Source: Glycomyces sp040645615
Lineage (GTDB): Bacteria > Actinomycetota > Actinomycetes > Mycobacteriales > Micromonosporaceae
DNA: 64,000 bases
Direction of reading: 5' to 3'
Assembly (NCBI RefSeq): GCF_040645615.1
Contig: NZ_JBEYYO010000020.1
Coordinates: 47,984-111,983 of the forward strand
Part shown: positions 43,686-50,752 of the stretch, piece after piece
Numbering within the stretch: position 1 is the stretch's first letter
Layout of the letters: every line of letters begins with the position of its first letter
The notes under the pieces: generated by a model
The model's database searches: none
Told to the model about the DNA's origin: nothing
What the model saw: the letters and a program-made list of their open reading frames with translations, nothing else
Position numbers and translations under genes: made by a program

Positions 43686-43715
43686 TCATGAGTGGCTTCG
43701 AGAGAGTGAACGAAC

Positions 43716-44651
43716 ATGAACGAGCAGCTCCACGTCGTCCTCGGCGCCGGACCCGCCGGGACCGCCATCGCCGCCGAACTGGCGCGGCAGGACCTCGCCG
43801 TGCGGCACGTGTCGCGCGGCGAGATCCCGCGGGCCGACGAGCGGATCGAGACCGTGAGGGCCGATCTGTCGACCCCCGCGGCCGCCATCGCCGCGACCGA
43901 GGGCGCGGCCGTGGTCTACCACGCGGTCAACGTGCCCTACCACCTCCAAGTGGAGGTCCTGCCCGGCATCGCCGAGGCCGTGCTGGCCGCGACCGCCCGC
44001 CACGGCGCGCGACTGATCGTCGTCGACACGCTGTACCCGTACGGCGAGGCCGACGGGGAGGCCATCACCGAAGCGACCCCCTGGGCCGCGACCAGCCGCA
44101 AGGGCAGGCTGCGGGCCGAGCTCGACCGGCGATACCTGGAGGCGCACCGCACCGGCGAGACGAGCGTGGCGCTCGGACGGGCCGCGGACTTCTTCGGCCC
44201 GGGCGTGCTCACCTCGACGCTCGCCGGGGCGTTCTTCCCCGCCGCGCTGGCCGGGACCCCGGTGCTCGGACTCGGCGATCTCTCACTGCCGCACAGCTAC
44301 TCGTACATCGGCGACGTCGCCCGCGGGCTCGTCACGCTCGGCACCGAGCCGAGGGGGGACGGCCGCGTGTGGCACCTGCCGACGAATCCCGCGATCGCCA
44401 CCGCCGAGGTGCACCGGATCGTCGAGGAACTGCTCGGCACGAAGCTCGAAGTGCACACACTCACCGAGCCGGTGGCGTACGGGCCCTTCGACGAGCAACT
44501 CATCGCCGAGTACGCCGAGCTGTTCTACCAGAACCTGATCCCCCAGAACATGGTCTCGACCGCGTTCGAGACCGAGTTCGGCCAGCGGCCCACGCCGTGG
44601 CGCGAAGCGCTCGGCGCCACACTCGACTGGTACCGCGCCGCCTTCGCCTGA
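43716..44651 (+). CDS. NAD(P)-dependent epimerase/dehydratase family protein
   Basis: A 311-residue extended SDR-type protein from ATG 43716. The cofactor loop is VVLGAGPAGTAIAAEL, a variant of GxxGxxG (residues 7-22); the catalytic Tyr lies in VDTLYPYGEADG, where the usual YxxxK spacing is not kept. The C-terminal half fits the substrate domain (SYSYIGDVARGLVTLG, WHLPTNPAIATAEV). It probably oxidises or reduces a small carbonyl substrate, perhaps the ligand sensed by the upstream TetR protein. Substrate unknown. Confidence 0.8.
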   Translation: MNEQLHVVLGAGPAGTAIAAELARQDLAVRHVSRGEIPRADERIETVRADLSTPAAAIAATEGAAVVYHAVNVPYHLQVEVLPGIAEAVLAATARHGARLIVVDTLYPYGEADGEAITEATPWAATSRKGRLRAELDRRYLEAHRTGETSVALGRAADFFGPGVLTSTLAGAFFPAALAGTPVLGLGDLSLPHSYSYIGDVARGLVTLGTEPRGDGRVWHLPTNPAIATAEVHRIVEELLGTKLEVHTLTEPVAYGPFDEQLIAEYAELFYQNLIPQNMVSTAFETEFGQRPTPWREALGATLDWYRAAFA

Positions 44652-44704
44652 TCCCGGCGGAGGCCAGTCGGCGGGCGAGATTCCGCAGGGGCATCGAGCA
44701 CGCG

Positions 44705-44738
44705 ATCGCCCCGGGAACCGTGTTGTTCCCGGGGCGAT
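44705..44738. terminator. Bidirectional hairpin between convergent genes
   Basis: ATCGCCCCGGGAAC pairs perfectly with GTTCCCGGGGCGAT around CGTGTT, between the epimerase (plus) and a hypothetical gene (minus). Confidence 0.75.
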
Positions 44739-44748
44739 GCCGGTTGGG

Positions 44749-45159
44749 TTATTGGGCCTGGGTGATCGAGGCGGCCACTGCCGCTACCGCTTCGGGGCCC
44801 TGGCGGCCGAACGGGTCGCGGACCTCGACCGCGAGGCCGGGGGCGATGAGGCGGGCGACCTCTTTGGCGCTGGCGAGGCCATCGGTACCGAAGGGGTCGG
44901 GGGCCCAATCGTCGCCGCGTTCGTGGTACTCGACGAGGAAGGCGCGCAACGCGTCCAGGTCGGTCAGGGACGAGCCGCGGAGCGTCTGGATCTGAAGGTC
45001 GACGCGCCATGAGCCCGGTTCGACCTCGGTCTCCCAGACGCGCTGCTTGAACTTGATCTCGCCCCATTCGAACTCGAAGTCCGAAGCGGCGCCGAGGCGG
45101 TCGGGCAGGTGGCCGACGGCCAGGCCGTCGATGAGCGCTTCAGTGTCACTGATCGTCAT
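44749..45159 (-). CDS. Hypothetical acidic protein
   Basis: A 136-residue protein from ATG 45159. It contains beta-rich FEWGEIKFKQRVWETEVEPG and helical DLDALRAFLVEYHERGDDW segments, with no signal peptide or membrane helix. Domain not recognised; coding quality is good (GC-rich third positions). Alone between a terminator and the DUF4190-like gene on the same strand. Confidence 0.6.
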   Translation of the reverse strand: MTISDTEALIDGLAVGHLPDRLGAASDFEFEWGEIKFKQRVWETEVEPGSWRVDLQIQTLRGSSLTDLDALRAFLVEYHERGDDWAPDPFGTDGLASAKEVARLIAPGLAVEVRDPFGRQGPEAVAAVAASITQAQ

Positions 45160-45187
45160 GTCGGTATTGTAGACATTTGTCCGCTCG

Positions 45188-45685
45188 TCAGGCGGACGCG
45201 AGGCTGATCAAGCCCGTGAGGGCCGCGAACGAGCACGCCACGATCCCCAGCACCAGGCCGGTGATCGCCATGGCGCGGCCCGAGACGCCGCCGTTCGCGG
45301 TCTTGACCTGCCGCAGCGCGTAGACGGCCAGGCTCACCGACCCGATGCCCACGAGCGCCGCGAACATGAAGAAGGTGAGCCCGACCCACGGATTGAACGC
45401 CGCCCCGATCAGACCCGGCAGCGAGCCCAAGATCCCGCTGATGCCCGCGACCAGCGAACCGATGGCCGGACCCGAGGGGATCGGCTTGAGCCGCGGCTGC
45501 ACCACGAAGAAGCCGTCGATCACGACCGGCTGCGGGAAGGCGGGCTGCCAGACGGGGGCCATCGGGTAAGGCTGCTGGTAGACGGGCTGCTGGTATTGCG
45601 GATGGGGGTGGACGGGAGGCGGCTGGACGGGGTACGCCTGCACCGGCGGCTGCATGTGCGGCTGGTACGGGTCTTGGGAGGTCAC
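45188..45685 (-). CDS. DUF4190-like membrane protein with Pro/Gln-rich N-terminus
   Basis: A 165-residue protein. Residues 1-55 are rich in Pro, Gln and Tyr (MTSQDPYQPHMQPPVQAYPV); residues about 70-162 hold helices near 72-92, 100-122 and 135-160, the two- or three-helix DUF4190 pattern. The membrane part carries no catalytic motif. Such proteins are common in actinobacteria and uncharacterised. It lies 9 bp after the stop of the DivIVA-like gene, so they probably form an operon. Confidence 0.65.
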   Translation of the reverse strand: MTSQDPYQPHMQPPVQAYPVQPPPVHPHPQYQQPVYQQPYPMAPVWQPAFPQPVVIDGFFVVQPRLKPIPSGPAIGSLVAGISGILGSLPGLIGAAFNPWVGLTFFMFAALVGIGSVSLAVYALRQVKTANGGVSGRAMAITGLVLGIVACSFAALTGLISLASA

Positions 45686-45694
45686 GACCCCAGA

Positions 45695-45910
45695 CTAGCT
45701 GCCGCGCAGTGTTCTCGCGACTTCGGCGAAGTACTCGTCCACCTCCTTGGGGTCGTACCCGCGCATCGTCGACTGGAAGCCGAGATTGGTGAGGGAATCG
45801 GGGTGGGGAGGCGTGCCCGCCTCCGTCGCGGTGCGGATGCGCGCGACGGCGCGATCGACTTGGGTCCGGTCGTATCCGCGAAAACGGACAGAGAAGAAGG
45901 GGTTCTCCAT
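45695..45910 (-). CDS. 71-residue protein with two DivIVA-like motifs
   Basis: Two copies of an RGYD-x2-3-VD pattern are visible: VRFRGYDRTQVDRAVARIRT near residue 8 and MRGYDPKEVDEYFAEVAR near residue 49. This RGYD..EVD helix start occurs in DivIVA/Wag31 N-terminal domains, which bind curved membrane and lead the polar growth machinery. Here there is no coiled coil after it, so the protein could not form a normal DivIVA filament. The ATG at 45910 starts MENPFFSVRF. It is followed by the DUF4190-like gene. Confidence 0.6.
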   Translation of the reverse strand: MENPFFSVRFRGYDRTQVDRAVARIRTATEAGTPPHPDSLTNLGFQSTMRGYDPKEVDEYFAEVARTLRGS

Positions 45911-46002
45911 GCGTCACAGTCTGCCAGGTAGGCGCCACGCTTCGGCATCGCCCTACCGGCCGATGAATTTGTGGCGAATTGTCAACTGTCAATTGCCGCA
46001 AA

Positions 46003-48135
46003 TCAACTTAGGAAGCGTTTCCACCGTTTCACCTGGTGTCGGATCGTCTTCGGATAGGACTCGGCCACACTCGCAGCGGCCTTCGCGTCCGATTCCGACA
46101 CCGCGCCGGGAGCGAACGCCGCGGCGTTCACCAATCGCGGCAGCGGCTCCACGTCACCTTCCAGGGACGCCAGGTGCGCGGCGGCCTCCTCCACGTTCGC
46201 GTGCTCGGGGACCTTGACCCCGGCGCGCGCCGCGGCGGCGAGCACCTCGGCCCACGCGCCCGCGACCCGCTCGGCCGGATCGCCGCGACTCAGCCTCCGC
46301 CGCCGACGCAAAGCGCGTCTCGCCTTGAGCCCCAACGGAACACATGAGAGCAACAGAGCCGCCGCGGCGTACCAGACCCACACCGGGACACCGGCGTCCT
46401 CCCGTGAGGCCTCCTCGTTGAAATCACCGTCCTGCTCCAACGCCTCGTCGTTGTAGTCCTGGGCCTCGCTCCCGCCGCCGTCGGCGTCCTCGGGGCTCGG
46501 GGTCTCCTCCTCCATCTGCTCCAAGGTGTCCTCGGGCGGATTCGGGACCGACCCGGCCGCGGGCATCGGGTCGAACCGGACCCAGCCGACCCCGTCGAAC
46601 GCGACCTCGGGCCAGGCCTGGCCCTGCGCGGCCGTGACCGTGCTCGAACCCTCCGGGACGTCGAACCCGACCACGACCCGCGTCGGCAGACCCATCAGGC
46701 GCGCGATCACCGCGAACGAGGACGCGAAGTGCTCGCTCGTGCCGCGCTGGCCGCCCGCGGTGACCGGGCTGCCGAGGAAGAACCCGAGCGAGGGCAGATC
46801 GTGGCCCGAAGGGGCCTCGGGGTCGTAGGCGTAGTGCTGGCCCAGGAAGTCCGCGAGGCCTTGCGCGCGTTCGTAAGGCGTCGTGTACTGCGATCGCGTG
46901 AAGTCGGCGATCGTGGTCATGATCTCGGGCGTGCCGATCGGCAGCGTGACCGAGGCGGGGTCGGAAAGGTCCGGGCGGGCGCTCACGGCCGCGGCCGGAT
47001 CGGTCGAGGTCAGCGCCGAGTCGAGGTGGAAGCGCGAGCCGGTCGCCAGGCCGTCGGGGGTGAGCAGGCAGCGGGTGTAGAGGTTGACCGCGATCGGGAG
47101 ATCGGTGACGCTCGCCGGATCGGCGGGCGCGGGCACGAGCTTCCCGCCCAGGCCGATGATCTCCACGTCGGCGCTGTAGGTGGCCTCGCCGCTGCCGGGG
47201 ATCACCGTGCCCGCGCTGCGGAAGTCACCGCCGGCCTGCCAGGTGGTGCCGTCGTACTCGGTGAGCACCGCCAGGCGCATCCACGCGTCCGCGCTGGTGT
47301 CGGCGGTGAACAGCTCGGTCTCGGGGTACTTGGACCACTCGGCGATGCGCACCAGCGGGTTGAGGTCGATGTCGGTCAGCTGCGGCGGCTCCACGAACTC
47401 GCGCGGGTCGCCCGGGCTGGTGGTGACCAGACGCGCGACGGCCGGGCCGAGGACCGCGACGGCCGCGAGGAGCACCGTGGTGGTGATGACCGCGCCCATC
47501 AGCGCGGGCGTGCGCGAGGGGGCCGCGCCGTCGACCGTGGCGTCGCTGTCGGGGCGGCGCTCGGGCGGCGCGGCGGTCACCGCGAGGGCCACGGCCGCGA
47601 GGACGCAGTAGGCGATGGCGTGCAGCGGCCCGGCGGCCGCGTTGGGACCCACGAGGTAGAGCGCGGCGCCGTAGAGGAGCGTCGCGGGCAGGCAGCCGAG
47701 CAGGACGCGGCCGTAGCGGATCGCGAACTCGCAGGCCAGGGTCGCGGCGAGCCAGGTCGTGAAGACCGGGACGATCACGGTGTCGGGCGCGGGGTCGATC
47801 GGGATGAGCGCGGTCAGGGTGCGCGGGACCGCGTTGACCACCGCGTCGGCGATCGTGGCCCCGAGGGGTTCGGACCCGTCGCTGGTGAGCGCGATCGCGC
47901 CGAGGAGATAGAGTGCCAGGCCGGTGGCCGAGGCGCTCGGGGCCAGGAACGCGGGGCGATTGCGCAGCGCGAACCCGATCGCGAAGGCACCCAAGGCGGC
48001 CCCGGCGACCAGGAGCGTGAGGAGCTGGCCGTGGTAGACGCGCGCGGCGACCGTCCCGGCCAGCGCGCACATGAGGGTGAGGCACGCGGCCACGGCGGCG
48101 ACGCGGAGGCGGTATCTGGTGCGGCGGGCGCTCAT
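46003..48135 (-). CDS. DUF3488/transglutaminase-like membrane protein
   Basis: A 710-residue protein from ATG 48135, overlapping the DUF58 stop by four bases. Residues 1-240 hold six or seven helices (DUF3488), residues 260-560 an extracellular transglutaminase-like domain, and residues about 590-610 a final helix with a basic cytoplasmic tail. The nucleophile position is Ser467 (GTSEHFASSF, codon AGC), where papain-like transglutaminases have Cys; the later His (AWPEVAFDGVGWVRFDP) region is degenerate. Found in operon with MoxR and DUF58, a widespread membrane-linked cluster of unknown output. Confidence 0.88.
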   Translation of the reverse strand: MSARRTRYRLRVAAVAACLTLMCALAGTVAARVYHGQLLTLLVAGAALGAFAIGFALRNRPAFLAPSASATGLALYLLGAIALTSDGSEPLGATIADAVVNAVPRTLTALIPIDPAPDTVIVPVFTTWLAATLACEFAIRYGRVLLGCLPATLLYGAALYLVGPNAAAGPLHAIAYCVLAAVALAVTAAPPERRPDSDATVDGAAPSRTPALMGAVITTTVLLAAVAVLGPAVARLVTTSPGDPREFVEPPQLTDIDLNPLVRIAEWSKYPETELFTADTSADAWMRLAVLTEYDGTTWQAGGDFRSAGTVIPGSGEATYSADVEIIGLGGKLVPAPADPASVTDLPIAVNLYTRCLLTPDGLATGSRFHLDSALTSTDPAAAVSARPDLSDPASVTLPIGTPEIMTTIADFTRSQYTTPYERAQGLADFLGQHYAYDPEAPSGHDLPSLGFFLGSPVTAGGQRGTSEHFASSFAVIARLMGLPTRVVVGFDVPEGSSTVTAAQGQAWPEVAFDGVGWVRFDPMPAAGSVPNPPEDTLEQMEEETPSPEDADGGGSEAQDYNDEALEQDGDFNEEASREDAGVPVWVWYAAAALLLSCVPLGLKARRALRRRRRLSRGDPAERVAGAWAEVLAAAARAGVKVPEHANVEEAAAHLASLEGDVEPLPRLVNAAAFAPGAVSESDAKAAASVAESYPKTIRHQVKRWKRFLS

Positions 48136-49715
48136 AGCCTGGTCCCGCCGTTGTTCCAGGCGGCGGCGAACTGCTCGCCGTCGGCGGCGCTGATGGTCGG
48201 CAGGCCGCCCGCGAGGACCGCGGAGGTGGCCAGGCCCGCGGCGAGGTGCACGGCGATCACCGTGGGGTAGGCGCGTTTGAGGGCGGCGAGGCGGTCGGTG
48301 GGCGGTTCGACGCCGGTGATCCACACGAGCGTGTCGCCGTAGCGGGCAGCGGTGAGGCGGGCGACGTAGGCCCCGAGGGTGTCGGCGGCGTTCGGGGCGA
48401 GCTCGGCGAGGAGGTCCCCGTAGGCGTCGCGGCCCGCGCCGGAGAGCACCGAGCCGGAGGCGGGGACGAGGGCCGCGTGGTATTCGGCGCGGAAGCAGGC
48501 GGTCAGGACCGAGTAGGCGGCCTCGCAAGCGGCTTCGAACGCGTCGGTGACCTGGCCGGGCTCGGCGGCGGGCCAGGACTCGGGGCGGTCGTCGACGGCG
48601 ATCGCCACGGTGGGCAGGGAGGTGTCGAGGTGCTCCTTGACCATGAGCTTGCCGATGCGCGCGGAGGTGCGCCAGTGGACGTGGCGCAGTTCGTCGCCGA
48701 TGACGTACTCGCGCAGGGCGTGGAAGGTGAGCGAGCCTTGCTCGACCTTGTCGGCGGTGCCTTCGAGGGAGCGGGCGAGGCCGTCTGGGGTGCGGCCGAG
48801 GAGATGGAGGCGCGGGTGGATCCACAGGCGAGAGGTGGAGCCGAAGCTCCCGGCGGTGGCGGCGAGGCCGAGGAGGTCGCGTTTGCCGATGCCGAGGGGC
48901 CCGGCGTCGACCACGCCTCGGCGTTCGGCGCGGATCGGGTAGGAGGCGCCTGCGCTCTTGCCCGGGCGCAGGCGCGCGAGGGGGATGGCGACGCGGCGGG
49001 TTTCGATACCGGGGCCGCCGTAGGAGTCGACGGCGCGGGCGTTGACCGAGCGCCAGCGGCCGGTGTTGCGCACGTCGAGCCGCACGGTCGCGGTGTGGCC
49101 CACCGAGACGCGGTCGGGGGTGACCTCGCGTTCGACTTCGAGGCGGGGCCGGGCGGCGATCACTGACCCGGCCGCGACGCACGCGAGCGCGGCGGCGGCC
49201 CCGACTGCGGCGAGCTCGGGATAGCCCCAGACCCACCCGGCGGCGAGCAGCGCGAAGGCCGCGACGGCGAGGCCGACGCCGCGGGAGGTGACGGGGACGG
49301 CGAGGGCGAGGTTGGCGAGGCGTTCGATGGCGGGGGTGGTCGGGTCGGCGGGGTCGCTGGGTGCGGCTTTGCGGCCCCGGCGCCTGAGCCCGTTCGAGGC
49401 GGGGCCGTTCCGGCCGTCGGCCCCTTCGGGCGCGGCCTTGCGGCCCTGGCGTTTGCGCGGGCTCGCGTCGGCGTCTTCGGACGCGCCCTTGCGGCCGGAT
49501 CGGCTGCCGGGGTCCGCCCCGGTCATGCCGCCGGAACGGTTCGCGCCTTCCGGTCCGGCCGCGCGGCCGGGCTGCGGGCCGCCCGAATTCGCGGCCGAGT
49601 CGAAGGGGGTTCCAGGGCCCGCGCCGTTCGCCCCGTCCGGTCCGGGCCAGGCGCCGCGAGGGCTCGCGTTCCCGGGGGTCGTCGGGTCCGCGCCGCCGGG
49701 GCGGGCGCCGTTCAT
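48132..49715 (-). CDS. DUF58 domain protein
   Basis: A 527-residue protein from ATG 49715, overlapping the moxR-like stop (ATGA). Residues 1-125 are a low-complexity Gly/Pro/Arg/Ala tail not seen in most DUF58 proteins; residues about 145-190 hold two helices; residues 190-420 are the beta-rich part followed by the DUF58 core (FHALREYVIGDELRHVHWRT, the conserved R-x-Y-x-G-D-x-x-R-x-I-x-W pattern), then a vWA-like end. It is the usual partner of MoxR ATPases. Confidence 0.9.
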   Translation of the reverse strand: MNGARPGGADPTTPGNASPRGAWPGPDGANGAGPGTPFDSAANSGGPQPGRAAGPEGANRSGGMTGADPGSRSGRKGASEDADASPRKRQGRKAAPEGADGRNGPASNGLRRRGRKAAPSDPADPTTPAIERLANLALAVPVTSRGVGLAVAAFALLAAGWVWGYPELAAVGAAAALACVAAGSVIAARPRLEVEREVTPDRVSVGHTATVRLDVRNTGRWRSVNARAVDSYGGPGIETRRVAIPLARLRPGKSAGASYPIRAERRGVVDAGPLGIGKRDLLGLAATAGSFGSTSRLWIHPRLHLLGRTPDGLARSLEGTADKVEQGSLTFHALREYVIGDELRHVHWRTSARIGKLMVKEHLDTSLPTVAIAVDDRPESWPAAEPGQVTDAFEAACEAAYSVLTACFRAEYHAALVPASGSVLSGAGRDAYGDLLAELAPNAADTLGAYVARLTAARYGDTLVWITGVEPPTDRLAALKRAYPTVIAVHLAAGLATSAVLAGGLPTISAADGEQFAAAWNNGGTRL

Positions 49716-50740
49716 GCCGTCGCGGAGGGCAGCGGGACGGGCACCTGCTCGAAGGCGTCGGCGACGACGGCGGCGCCGGTCGCGCCGCGCATCGCGGCGT
49801 CGGGGGCGAGCTGGATGCGGTGCCCGAAGACCGGACCGGCGAGGGCCTTGACGTCTTCGGGGATGATGTAGCTGCGGCCCTGCGAGAGCGCGAACACACT
49901 TGCGGCCCTGGTCAAGGCGATGAGGCCGCGGGGGCTGACCCCGACCGAGACCTGCGGGTGGTTGCGGGTGGCGTTGCCGAGCGCCACGAGGTAGGCGTAC
50001 AGCGGCTCGGCGATGTAGACGTGCTTGGCCATCTCGGCCATCTGCGCCACGGTCTCGGTGTCGACCACGGGCGGCAGCTGCTCGGGCGAGCGCTGGTGGG
50101 TGCCGCGCAGGACCTCGATCTCGGCGGCCTCCACGGGGTAGCCCACGGAGAGCTTGACGAGGAAGCGGTCGAGCTGGGCTTCGGGGAGGCGGTAGGTGCC
50201 GTCCATCTCGACGGGGTTCTGGGTCGCGACCACCAGGAACGGCGCGGGCACCTGGTGGGGGTGGCCGTCGACGGTGACGCGGCCTTCCTCCATGACCTCC
50301 AGGAGGGCCGACTGGGTCTTGGGGCTGGCGCGGTTGATCTCGTCGGCGATGACGATGTTGGCGAACACCGGCCCGGGGTGGAACTCGAAGGCCCCGCTGG
50401 ACTGGTTGAAGATCGTGACGCCCGAGACGTCGGAGGGCAGCAGGTCGGGCGTGAACTGGATGCGCCGCCACTGGCCCGAGACGGCCGCGGCGATGGCCCG
50501 GGCCAGCGTGGTCTTGCCGGTCCCGGGCACGTCTTCGAGGAGCACGTGGCCTTCGGCGAACATGGCGGTGAGGGCGAGCCGCACCACCTCCTGCTTGCCG
50601 AGCACGACGGTGTCGACCGCGGCGGCGAGCCGTTCGAAGGTGGCGGCGAACGACTCGGCCTGTGCGGCGCCCAGCGTCACCGGCTGCTGCTGCATGCGGC
50701 TAGGCACGCGCAGCGGGTGGGTCTGCTCGGTGTCGTGCAT
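49712..50740 (-). CDS. MoxR-family AAA+ ATPase
   Basis: A 342-residue ATPase. Walker A EDVPGTGKTTLARAI, Walker B IVIADEINRASPKTQSALLE, sensor 1 VVATQNPVEMDGTYRLPEAQ and arginine-finger region LDRF are all present. MoxR ATPases act as chaperones for vWA- or DUF58-bearing partners. It sits 13 bp downstream of the fibronectin-III gene and overlaps DUF58, so the four genes form one operon. Confidence 0.93.
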   Translation of the reverse strand: MHDTEQTHPLRVPSRMQQQPVTLGAAQAESFAATFERLAAAVDTVVLGKQEVVRLALTAMFAEGHVLLEDVPGTGKTTLARAIAAAVSGQWRRIQFTPDLLPSDVSGVTIFNQSSGAFEFHPGPVFANIVIADEINRASPKTQSALLEVMEEGRVTVDGHPHQVPAPFLVVATQNPVEMDGTYRLPEAQLDRFLVKLSVGYPVEAAEIEVLRGTHQRSPEQLPPVVDTETVAQMAEMAKHVYIAEPLYAYLVALGNATRNHPQVSVGVSPRGLIALTRAASVFALSQGRSYIIPEDVKALAGPVFGHRIQLAPDAAMRGATGAAVVADAFEQVPVPLPSATA

Positions 50741-50752
50741 CGGTCTCTCCTG

